Positions 37,201-46,643 of a stretch of 64,000 nt of DNA are shown here, piece by piece. Origin of the DNA: Rhodamnia argentea. Lineage: Eukaryota > Streptophyta > Magnoliopsida > Myrtales > Myrtaceae. The translations under genes and the position numbers were made by a program. The notes under the pieces are model-generated. The model saw nothing but the letters and a program-made list of their open reading frames with translations, searched no databases and was not told the DNA's origin. Position 1 is the stretch's first letter; each line of letters opens with the position of its first letter. Location of the stretch: assembly GCF_020921035.1 (NCBI RefSeq), contig NC_063155.1, forward strand, positions 10,215,001-10,279,000, written 5' to 3'.

Positions 37201-37940
37201 TTAAAAAATCATTATTGACTTTGCGTGTATGACTTCAGGTTCACAGTAATCATGATCAAGTTGAAGAGCAAGGATTGCTATATCATCCGTCATGGGGTCC
37301 ACAAAGAAAGGTACGAACTTGGCCAACATATTTCATAAACGGATACAATTTTCACACTCGAGAGTATGGCATGGGAAAAGCCACAATGAATAGTGGTGTG
37401 TGTGTTCGGTCTTCTAATGGTGGCTGTGCGAAAGATGATTTTTATGGCTTGTTGGATGAAATCATAGAGATAGAGTACCCTGGACCATTAATGCGGGTTG
37501 TGTTATTTAAGTGCATATGGTTCGACTCCGTTAGAGGAATGAAGGTCCATACGAAGTTTAATTTGGTTGAAGTAAATCACAAGAAAATGTATATGAAATA
37601 TGAATCATTTATCTTGGCACAACAAGCAATTCAAGTATATTATGCATCGTATCCTAGTTTGAAACGCGATAAAGTTGATTGGTGGACTGTATGCAAAATC
37701 AAAGCACGAAGGAAAATCGAGGCACACTGGAAGGATACAGCGTATCAACAAGAGGAAGTTTGTAACACGGTTGAAGTTGAAGAATATAACATTCCGACTT
37801 TACGAGATCCATTTGGAGCAGTGATAGATGTGGATCCATCTGAAATTCGCGAATCAAATGCACATGGTGATGAAGAATCTGAAGATGAAGATGAAGACGA
37901 AGACGAAACCGAAGATGAAGATGATGAAGATGAAGATTAG
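34271..37940 (+). pseudogene. tnp2-type CACTA transposase (TNPD class), decayed
   Basis: ATG at 34271 begins MQRDRAWMYSKN. The Transposase-associated domain follows, with CPCKRCSN and a conserved WTCHGE. Next, LGLPVVRIDVCSRGCMLYW leads to the catalytic tnp2 region (QRLYASQATAEHMTWH, ILTPYNLPPGMCMK, HNLDVMHIK; 35090-36020). DUF4218 (FHWMYPFER, FNYLGRSSG) and DUF4216-like parts (VLFKCIWFD) follow, then an acidic tail of Glu/Asp repeats to the stop at 37940. Breaks seen: near 35070-35089 the frame shifts and the expected Cys-x-x-Cys-Gly segment before PRYK is missing; near 36010 a base is lost inside the HI-KNVFDN motif; a stop (TAA, 36968-36970) interrupts the DUF4218 part. At least one intron (about 36598-36674, GT-AG) separates WMYPFER from the next exon, and others lie near 36990-37060. 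The product would have cut and rejoined CACTA ends in the nucleus. Confidence 0.88.
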
Positions 37941-38084
37941 GATTTTCACAATTTTAACTAGTTATGTGTAATTATTATTATTACTACAACGTTTGTTAAG
38001 TTAAATGTTATTATTATAATTTTGTTGTTATTATTATTACATTTTTTTATTGAGTGCGGCTGTCGAAGACTATTGTTATGGTAG

Positions 38085-38580
38085 CGAAGTTAGCGACAAA
38101 TATAAAATTCATGGCTAAGTTTGCAACGAAAAGCAATTTGTAACCAATTATTATAAGAAGAATTCGTCCAAGGAATAGCGACGAAAAGAGGATGTGCGTG
38201 GCAAAATTACCGACCAACCATACATTCCGTTACCGATTTCCATTGTCAATTGGCGAGGAAAAGGGGATGTGCGTCGCTAACTAGCGACGACTAAAGGATG
38301 TGCGTCGCTAATTAGCGACGAATATAGGATGTTCGTCACTAATTAGCGACGAATAGAGGATGTGCGTCGCTAATTAGCGATGACTAATTGTGCGTCGCTA
38401 ATTAGCGACGACTAAAGGATCGGCGTCGCTAATTAGCGACCGATAGATAAATTCGTCGCTAATCTAGTATGCACAAATTAGTGACGAAAAAAGTCTTCGT
38501 CGCTAATTGACTAAGCACAAATTAGTGACGGAAATTTTGATCGTCACTAATTAGCGACGAATAGGTAAAGTCGTCGCCCT
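38085..38580. repeat. internal GCGACGAA repeat field A of CACTA element 1
   Basis: Tandem blocks of the form GCGTCGCTAATTAGCGACGA joined by short spacers such as ctaaaggatgt or atagaggatgt. 38280-38575 is nearly the same sequence as 39395-39660. The array stops at CGCCCTTAATTTT, a phrase found again at about 39169-39182. Confidence 0.85.
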
Positions 38581-39389
38581 TAATTTTAGCAAAAACTCAC
38601 TCCTTGTGAAATAGTGTTTTTTTTTTCCCTTGCTACATGAGATTTGCATGCGATGAGAGGCGTCGAGCACAAAATTATTAGAGGAATGCTTATGTGACTG
38701 ACTATCCTCAACTTACAGCTTATTTTGGGCCTTGAAAAAAAATAAAAAAATAAAAAATTTAAAATTATTGAAAGGTCCGTTCTTTCAAAAATTTGTGGTT
38801 CAAAACATGATGTTTTTCTCATAAATCACAATTTATTATGCTAGCAAAGCTCAAATTATAATCTAATGTCACGTCAAATATGGGACGGCCAAATGCAAGT
38901 CACTTTACATGCATTTAATTTCAATACAAGCTTATTAATTTATGCAATTGAACTCCTATGTTTTTTTCATCGGACATACCTAAACACTTTTTGTCTTTTC
39001 CCGATGCCCAAAAGGTGACGCACTCTCCTCACCTCCCGTGTCAAATTTGATTCGTACTCTAGAGATGACGATAGTGTATAATCTTTGCGGTATCAAAGAA
39101 AGTATCCTAAATATCTCTCAAACATAGGAAGGTATCTAAAATATCTCTAACATTGGAAAGGAGCCATCGCCCTTAATTTTCAGCATCTCTCTCCGGCGAG
39201 GCCCAATTCGAGGTGATTAATTTTGTTTTGGTTGAAAATTCAAAGGCGAGTTAAATCGAACGAAATTCGTATGACCTCTCCACACCTTAGCTACTAATAC
39301 TAAATCAGCTCGCAGGTAAAAGAAGAGTAAGAATTCTGCACCGGGAATCGAGTAATTTTCGAGTGATCCAAGAGCGTCACAATATTTAT
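38581..39389. other. segment between the two internal repeat fields
   Basis: About 0.8 kb, AT-rich, without recognisable coding capacity. The phrase CGCCCTTAATTTT occurs at both its left edge (near 38575) and inside it (near 39170), which suggests a duplication or insertion event. No terminal inverted repeat could be assigned. Confidence 0.45.
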
Positions 39390-39770
39390 TTGGCTAATTA
39401 GCGACGAATAGAGGATGTTTGTCGCTAATTAGCAACGAATAGAGGATGTGCGTCGCTAATTAGCGACGACTAATTGTGCGTCGCTAATTAGCGACGACTA
39501 AAGGATCTGCGTCGCTAATTAGCGCCCGATAGATAAATTCGTCGCTAATCTAGTACGCACAAATTAGTGACGAAAAAAGTCTTCGTCGCTAATCGACTAA
39601 GCACAAATTAGTGATGGAAATTTTAATCGTCACTAATTAGCGACGAATAGTTAAAGTCGTCGCTAATGGTCTATGTGTATGGCGACGAAAGTAATATATT
39701 TGTTGGTAACCAGCGACGACATGCGTAGGCGTTGCTATTTAGCGACGAAAAGTTTATTCCGTCGCTAACC
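39390..39770. repeat. internal GCGACGAA repeat field B of CACTA element 1
   Basis: Direct duplicate of field A (39395-39660 against 38335-38575 and neighbours), keeping the same spacer order: atagaggatgt, ctaattgtgcg, ctaaaggatc, gatagataaattc. It then continues into sequence not present in A (ggtctatgtgtatggcgacg). Confidence 0.85.
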
Positions 39771-39967
39771 TATACTCTTTTGCGTGCGTTTTTATGGACA
39801 AAATCCCCAATTGCTTGACCTAATTTCTAACTCAACCCTCTCCTTCGCTCGACTCACCTCTCCCTCTCCCTCTCCCTCTCCCTCTCTCGATTGTCGACCG
39901 GCCTATCTCTCTCCCTCTTGCGACCGCCGATTGGCCTATCCCTCTCGTTCGCCCGACTCAACCCTCA

Positions 39968-40033
39968 CGGCTCGCCGGATTAGTCGTTGGAGTCGCCACC
40001 GTGGTCATTGGCCACCCCTTCGACACCGTCAAG
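39968..40033 (+). pseudogene. captured fragment of a mitochondrial carrier gene (exon end)
   Basis: The frame reads RLAGLVVGVATVVIGHPFDT followed by VK, then GTAGTT as a splice donor. A small-residue helix followed by PFDTVK is the signature of the first repeat of mitochondrial substrate carriers, Pxx[D/E]xx[K/R]. The GHPFDTVK form is close to the basic-amino-acid/carnitine-type carriers. Only this piece is recognisable; no second exon was found downstream. It was presumably taken up by the transposon from a host locus. Upstream ct-rich sequence (39835-39960) could be captured leader. Confidence 0.65.
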
Positions 40034-41320
40034 GTAGTTCCGCTCTCCACTTACTCTGCGCTTCCCATTTGCTTCCCCGTGGGTGTTACGGGTAATCAAA
40101 ATCCGGAGAATTAGATTTAGTCAATCTCATCATTCGTTCAATCGGAAGCTTCACTCCAAATGGAGAGAAAGTGAAACCAATCGGCCAGTCTGTCGTTAAA
40201 GCTTCAAGCTTTCTTGATTGGAAGACCTCGGTTGTAGACGTCTTGTTGTGACGATGTGGCGAGCTACGTGCCGGACCGGCTAATATAATGCTGTAAAAAT
40301 GCTCTTGGAACTTCAGAGCTTGATCCAAACTTGCTTGAGAGTTGTTGAAGGTCACTTGTTGGAGTCACGTATAGTTCCAGTTGAGGCCATGTTTGGAGTT
40401 TTGATGGCAGAGTTGGCATCGCAAGTTGGTGAGACCAATGGAAAGAAAAAGGCTTTGTGCATTACCTCTGTATTTATTTAGTGCGTGAGTAGGGCATTCC
40501 TTCGATTCTAGAGGCATTAGTTGTTGGAGTGACATTGACTCAAAGCAGAATGTAGAAAATGAGGAAGTCCTAGCTTCACGCAATTCCATGTTTTGGTTAG
40601 AGTGTGTGTCAAATAAGTGAGATTGCCTTTTCTCACTAATTTCAAGAACTAGCAACATTACACAAACTAGAAATGGCTGAAAGAGTAATGAATTTAAGAA
40701 GCCCAATTGGCGACTTACGCGATACAATTTCTTTTCACGGGTTTGGCATGATTTTTAAAAATGTTAAAAAAAAGCTCTTAAAGAATCAACTTGAATTAAT
40801 TTAGCTCAGTTTAGTTCAATAATTTGACTTTCTTTTTTCCTTTGCTGATACATACTCTTATTTGCAAAAGTTACAACAGTTGATAAAAGGAGGGTTTAGT
40901 GCTAGTGGATTTTGATTCTTTTTACTCACTTCCCATTTTCCATGTTTACTCTTTTCTTTGCACTTTTATAGTGAAAACTTATCAAAAAAGTCATAATATG
41001 TGCATATTTGACTGATCGCCAATTAGGGATTATGAAGTGGACCTCGAATCTCGCTTAGGAAAAACCCAGGTGAGTTTTAACTCTTCGCATTATGCTTTCT
41101 ATGGTATTGGTTATATTATCGAGATAGAACTTACAATTAACTTTCAATATCATTTCTTTATCGGAGATAGCCATAGATTCTTTCGATTTCTCAAGTTTCT
41201 CACGTGCTCTCCGAACCAAAATGGTAAGTTTTGTGATGGACGTCATTATGTGTTCCTAATACATGTGTCTATTTTTGCTGATATTTCTCTAACATTCCTA
41301 TTTGTCAATATTATAGACGT
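40034..41320. other. CACTA interior between carrier fragment and TNPA-like gene
   Basis: No confident gene. A 60-codon frame at 40299-40481 (+) and an 89-codon antisense frame at 40086-40355 lack motifs I recognise. 40740-41030 is AT-rich. Some of this may be captured host intron or UTR sequence. Confidence 0.4.
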
Positions 41321-41329
41321 GGAGGTCAC

Positions 41330-42926
41330 ATGGGTGGTGCATTTTCACAAGGAAGACCAGCAGCAACTTCCCATTCGCCTTCCCCTTCCTCGGCCTCATC
41401 CCCGTCCCAACAATCTTCCCCTTCCCTTTCATCTCACCCTCCACGACTACATAGTAACCCTCCATCTGCCTCGGTTCCACCTTCTCCGGTGGAACAATCG
41501 AATGATCAGGAGAGCTTAGTTGCAGAAGATAGCCGGTGCATGATATGCCCATAGGGAGACTCGTAAGTACTTCAATTTTTTAAGTAAATGTAATATTTAG
41601 CCTATCGTTTGGGTGGTAGATGCGGGATGTGAACTCAATTGACCTTGTTTGCATATTTGAAGATGCTACGGACGTCGTGTGGGAACTTAATAAAATAGTG
41701 AATAACTATTGGAGAGGCCCGTGGATTGGTTATAGTAGCGCGCCGGAAGAAGTAAAAGACTTGTGGTGGAACGAGTTCAAGGTAAGTTTTCTGTTTCAAT
41801 TTTCTCAAAAACTAAGTTCGGCGTAATAAAGCTAGTTGTTTTTCTATTGATTACAGCGGAAATTCAGCTGGGATGAATCGCAAGACAGTGAAATTAGAAG
41901 AATATTTAAGAAAAAAGCTGGTGATCACATCCGTAATGTGATGAATAAAGCAAAGACAAAAAAGGTGAAGCCACACTTTATTTCTGGTGAAGATTTAGAC
42001 CGAAATGAATAGAACTTGGGAAGGGGAAAAATGAAGCAAAGGAGTGAACAAAATGCCAAGAATCGAGCTTCCAGTTCTAGTGAAGGGTCTTTCGTCTCCG
42101 CAACATATGCTGGGGGTTCTATTAACATGGGGGAGCATAGAAAGAGATTGGTAAGTTTGTTAAACATGTAAGTTCATTTAATTCAATTACTCATTTATGT
42201 TTCAATTTTGTAGGCACATGATTTGGGGACCGAACCGACGTATGCAGCTACATTCGAACTCGTTTTTCAAAAGAAAGATAAGACGTGGGTTGGCGACCGA
42301 GCGAAATCTGTTAAGGTATGTAAGGTTATACTTTTGACTTTATAGAAATTACAATGAAAACCATGAATGCTTGCAATATTTATGGCAGTTACATATATGA
42401 AGTTATTTTATTTTCATATTTATTTTGTTGATGTAGGAAAAATATGATGAGCTTTTAATGAGTGCGGCTAGTGGCGGTGATGGTGGGGATGCGTCTGAGC
42501 CAGCAGCCGACAATATGGCAATGTGGGTGGAGGCGTCGGGTGGGGTGAAGCGAGGAAATATATGGGTGGGGGAACTTGTCAAGGGAATTGGTCGCAAAGG
42601 ATGATGGAAGTTCATCCTCCAATGCGGCTGCTTCAAGGAGGAGACGAATCGATGAGGAAACGGCACAACAAGTGAGCCGACCGACACTTTTGCTTGCAGA
42701 GAAGGACGAACAAATGAAACGGCAAGAAGAACGATTGTCACAGAAGGATGACCAAATCAGATCTCTGCAGGCTCAAATGACAATGGTCTTGCAAACCCTC
42801 AACATAAATCCAGCTGAGGTTCCTCCTGTACCTCCGGCTAATGAAATAGGTCATGGGCACATCGAGGAGCAGCGCAATGATGATGACATTGACGCTGAGG
42901 ATCTTGTCCGTGATTTAATTCCATAA
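41330..42926 (+). pseudogene. Transposase_24 / Ptta-En/Spm type second CACTA protein (TNPA-like), decayed
   Basis: Exon-like pieces in order: a Ser/Pro-rich N-terminus (41330-41554), a segment ending WRGPWIGYSSAPEEVKDLWW (41620-41780), FSWDESQDSEIRRIFKKKAG (from about 41858), ENAKNRAS-type residues and GEHRKRL, then AHDLGTEPTYAATFELVF and KTWVGDRAK. A C-terminal coiled coil (LLAEKDEQMKRQEERLSQKD) and acidic tail stop at 42924-42926. Splice-like GT-AG borders separate the pieces. In-frame stops interrupt CP*GDS (41552-41554) and DRNE*NLG (near 42010), and a one-base shift lies near 42565. Proteins of this class bind subterminal repeats and assist transposition. This copy could not make a full-length product. 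Confidence 0.78.
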
Positions 42927-43239
42927 ACAACATGTTTGCCAACATCATAGGTTATTTTTACCTTTGGTGAGAATCCTCTATCTCAACTATATGTAGTATG
43001 ATAACTTTCAAGCTCCCTCGTTGTTTCTTTTCATGCACCTTCAAAGTTTACAAAAATATATTGCCGAGTCATTGGAAAAACCATTTAATGTAAATGTTGA
43101 ATGTCTGTGTTCAGTGAGCAAAGAAGAGGAGAGACACAGATTGGTGCAATAGGCATTGGGAGCGATCACATGCAGGGGTTGAATGTCCTGTGGGTGTGGG
43201 ATGGGGGCTCTGCTTGTTCTGAAATCAATTTAACGTAAA

Positions 43240-44198
43240 TGTTTCGTGCCGTCTCGATTTGGTCCCTGTTTGCCTCGAGGGCAATAAGAGCAGGGGACAG
43301 CATTTTGAAGGTCCCTTTCAACGTGGTAAGTTATTGTTATAGGTTCAGGTAAAAGATAGATTGATTGAGAGAACCATACGTAAGTTGAATTCTCTACATT
43401 CAATTTACAGGAAATATCACCAGATGATCTCCTTCTTGAAATTAGGTCCTTGAAAGTAGGGAATGTAGCTAAACTTGCTGCCGTCATCCTGAAAGAACAG
43501 AAAATGGGTCAGGTAATGCTGTTGTAGCAACTTCTGTTTTCCTAAACTTCCACTGTACAGCAGCGCTGTGTATTTCTTTTCGTATTGCAGTAGCTCTGCA
43601 GTCGATCAGTTTTTCCTTTACTTTAACAGGATTCTGAATGGGCTCCTTGTATAAGAAGTCTTCCTCAGCCCAAGGAGATGTATAGCACGGTCTGAATGTC
43701 TTACTAAATGTTCTTCCACTCTAATTTTCAAAATCTGTTCTTCCTATTTTATCAGTGCTGCATCTGTATAGTCTTGGGAATGTTAAATACATCAGGTATT
43801 TTCAAAGTTAACTTCATTGAGAAAGCTGGAGGTCCTCATAATGGTTAAGTAGGATTGGGATTTCATTGCTGCTTTTTTGTATAGTCAATGAAGAGTAGTA
43901 AAATTCTAGCTTCTATTTTCCTTCTTGAAGTTGTATCATATTATCAAGATAATAGTTAGGATTTTAAATATTCAAACAATAGTAATACAGTTGAATGTTA
44001 AGAACAAGTCATCTTGCCATAAATTGCATCCCTTGCAGCAAGATTCACTAGCTATATTTATATTTTGGACAGTGTGGTAGGGATAAATTTTTGCTTCCTG
44101 TGGAGGCTTCATTAGTTCAACAGGTATCTGTATAGAGCATAATTATCATGGGAAATGGTAACAAGTTTTAGAGTCTGAAAATCTGTTAGTGGTTGGTT

Positions 44199-44262
<64 letters not shown>

Positions 44263-44621
44263 GTGAAAAATCAAGATTAGGAAAACAAACAAATTTTTTA
44301 GATCTGTGCTTGTAAAATAAGATGTATTTCAAACTATTCTACTCTCAGGATTGGTAATTTGGCAGTATTTATGTCTCTTTGAATCCTCATACTACCCTAC
44401 TAGCACTTAAGGCCATTATCGAAATGGAAGTTTAGGCGCTTCAGTTTTTAATAAGCATACAGCCTACAGGAAGGTTGCTGTGGATTTTGAACATGGCTAC
44501 AAAATGGCTCCAGGTTTTCTGGAACTGTGAGGAGTTGGAGATGATTAACGAAAACTTGGTCTATCAAAGAACCATTGACAAGAAGGTTGGAATGGAGAGG
44601 GAATTTTCAGTACTTAGGCAT
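43240..44621 (+). pseudogene. captured fragment of a Rubisco-LSMT-type SET-domain methyltransferase gene (four exons)
   Basis: Four exon pieces keep GT-AG borders and one continuous phase: about 43240-43325 (SLFASRAIRAGDSILKVPFN), 43411-43512 (LAAVILKEQKMGQ), 43630-43689 (DSEWAPCIRSLPQPKEMYST) and 44514-44621 (VFWNCEELEMINENLVYQ). This matches the N-terminal part of plant SET proteins related to Rubisco large-subunit and aldolase lysine methyltransferases, where FASR-I-GD--L-VP, LA--L--E and W-PY---LP recur. The catalytic SET core, its NHS/YG motifs and the substrate-binding domain are missing, so the fragment cannot be an active enzyme. There is no stop in the spliced reading. The last intron contains an (AT)n microsatellite. 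It lies wholly inside CACTA element 1, same strand as the transposase. Confidence 0.82.
44202..44259. repeat. (AT)29 microsatellite
   Basis: A perfect alternating AT run inside the captured third intron of the SET-domain fragment. Confidence 0.97.
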
Positions 44622-45048
44622 GTAAGTATCTGGTGTCGTCCCCCAGCAATATTGCTTGTATTGTTGACGCATATGATTAGGAACAAATGCATCACTATCG
44701 CATGTGTAGCATGTGATTATAGCTACACTCACTAGGTAACTGTAAGGATCATGTTCAGAATATATCCTGAATCTATAAGCCTGCCTTTTTTTTCCTGCAA
44801 AGTTAAGTTGCTCACAGTCGATATGGTGGCTTCATCAGTATAAAATGGCTTCATCTTCAAGATGTTGTACCAACAACAGGATTATCTTTTAGTGTTGTGC
44901 TGTTGATATGTATAAGATTAATAAATGTCTATCAAGTAGCATTGCTTGTTCTGAATTCAATTTAACGTAAATGTTTGAAAGGTATATAAATGTTTCGTGC
45001 CATCTCGATTTGGTCTGAATTCAATTGAACAGCACTAATGTTTTGCAG

Positions 45049-45503
45049 CATTTTTGCCGTTGAAAATCAGAATGGGAGGCGCTTTACAAGATAAATTGAT
45101 ATACCACGTTCAAGGAGATGGGGGACCCTGCAAACCCCACTTGATCAATCGTTCAGACTTTCTCGGTTTCTCTCAAGGATGGCTGCCCATGTCCAGGTGG
45201 GACGAACTTAATGCGTTTTTTAAACGTGCAGGGTAAGAATAAATGTCTCTCTTTTAGAAATGGAAGTCGATATGGACAAGATCCTTCACATTGCTTAAGC
45301 ATATTTTAACTCTTTGTTCACTGATTTAAAGTCCGTCAATTCCGTCAAATGCAGGGCTCTTGTCACCTTTGGTTTGAATGCCTTATGTGGAAGGACAGTG
45401 ACATCAGACGGTTCTGTCCATGGACGTTGGAATTCAAGCAATGCTGAGGTTCTTTTGCGTTACACAGTGAATAAAGGCTATACCATCCATGGATGGGAGC
45501 TTG
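45049..45503 (+). pseudogene. captured fragment of a heparanase-like (GH79) gene, two exons
   Basis: Exon pieces at 45049-45232 and 45355-45503, with acceptor and donor dinucleotides intact and phase preserved. The first reads FLPLKIRMGGALQDKLIY and later FLGFSQGWLPMSRWDELNAF. The second reads [13 protein letters not shown] and [20 protein letters not shown]. These are hallmark phrases of plant heparanase-like/beta-glucuronidase proteins (GH79, AtGUS type), which act on cell-wall arabinogalactan glycans. The piece stops at WELG, just before the family's conserved GNEL acid/base segment, so no catalytic residues are present. There is no stop in the joined frame. It lies directly before the right subterminal repeat field of the CACTA element. 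Confidence 0.85.
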
Positions 45504-45789
45504 GTAAGCATAGTTATGCTTGCTATTGGCTCTCGTAAGGATAAATTATTCAGTATTTACACCGTAAATAAAGGCTATACCATCATATACATGTAAAGAT
45601 ATACTGTATTAGTCAGTATTTACTTTGGATTAAGATGTTACAATTTCTTCTTTTGGTGACTATAAGATCTGTCCCTGAATATTTATGTCTTATTACTTGC
45701 TCATTCAATGGTAAATATAAATTCTAGAAATTAATTTTCGTTTTAGTTAGATTTAAAATCGAAAATTCAAAAAATTATTTTACCATACG

Positions 45790-46630
45790 ATCATTACAAA
45801 TTATAAAATCGTCCCGTGCTTGGTCGTCACAAGGTTCGTCGCTAAAGTCGTTCCGTTTTTTCGTCGCAAAATTAATTGCTAAAGAATAAACAAAAATTCG
45901 TCGCCAAAAAAAATTATGTCTTCGCTAATTTATTGCTATTTTCGTCACAAATCACTTTACTCATGAAAGTTTTCGTCGCAAATGCCGAACATTAGTTGCA
46001 AGAATTTACCGACGACTTTAGAATATTCGTCGCAAATTTAGCGACGAATAAAATTTCGGTTGCTAATTCTTTCAAAAGAAACGTGGCATTACCGACGAAT
46101 TTGGCAAGGATAATCATTTGTCGGAAAAATCGTCGCCGAACTTTGCGACAAACAAGATCGTTGCTACTTTGCCACGCAAAACCAGTCGTCGCAAAGCTAT
46201 AATTTGCTACGTAAAAGGATTTGTCGCAAAGTTCGTCGCCAAATTGCGACGAACATGTTTGTCACAAATTTCCCACGGAAAGTATCCGTCGCACAGTTCG
46301 TCACTGAATTTTCGTCGCCAATTAGCTACGGAAAATTGTTCGTCGCTAATTTAGCGACGACTACTTTTTCGTCGCTAATTTACCACGAATGTATACCGTC
46401 GCACAATGTGCCGCTAATTTGCGACGAAAAATTTCGTCGCTACTTTGTGACGGATATTGGTTCGTCACAAAGTTCGTCGCAAATTGGCGACGAATGTTCA
46501 ACTCTTCGTCGCTAAATTTTGCGACGCCGAATTAGCGATGAATATTTATTTGTCGGAACTTTCGTCGCAAAATCAATTAGCGACGAATTTTGCCAAAATT
46601 TTTGTCGCAAATTTCGTGGCTAAAACCTAG
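45790..46630. repeat. right subterminal repeat field of CACTA element 1
   Basis: Many TTCGTCGC/GCGACGAA motifs with spacers different from the left field. Here the spacing is tighter and the words TTCGTCGCAAA and GCGACGAAT dominate. It ends at TTTTAGCCACG-type sequence just inside the terminal inverted repeat. Confidence 0.88.
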
Positions 46631-46643
46631 TTTTTTTGTAGTG

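Larger units (their letters stand above)
31677..46643 (+). mobile_element. complete CACTA (En/Spm) DNA transposon, 14,967 bp, with captured host gene fragments
   Basis: Ends are CACTACAAAAAAAC at 31677-31690 and its exact reverse complement at 46630-46643. Similarity continues to TTTAGCCACG about 29 bp in. It is flanked by ATG target duplications. Order inside: left subterminal repeat field (31690-33200), duplicated leader segments (33360-34130), tnp2-type transposase gene (34271-37940), internal repeat fields (38085-38580 and 39390-39770), mitochondrial carrier fragment (39968-40033), Transposase_24/TNPA-like gene (about 41330-42926), SET-domain gene fragment (about 43240-44621), heparanase-like fragment (45049-45503) and right subterminal field (45790-46640). 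Both transposase genes carry disabling changes, so this copy is probably non-autonomous now. The structural ends needed for mobilisation in trans are intact. Confidence 0.93.

Noticed and set aside
40086..40481. Possible fourth captured gene fragment
   Set aside because: Open frames on both strands, but I recognise no family and see no paired splice borders. It could be captured intron, but this is unsupported.
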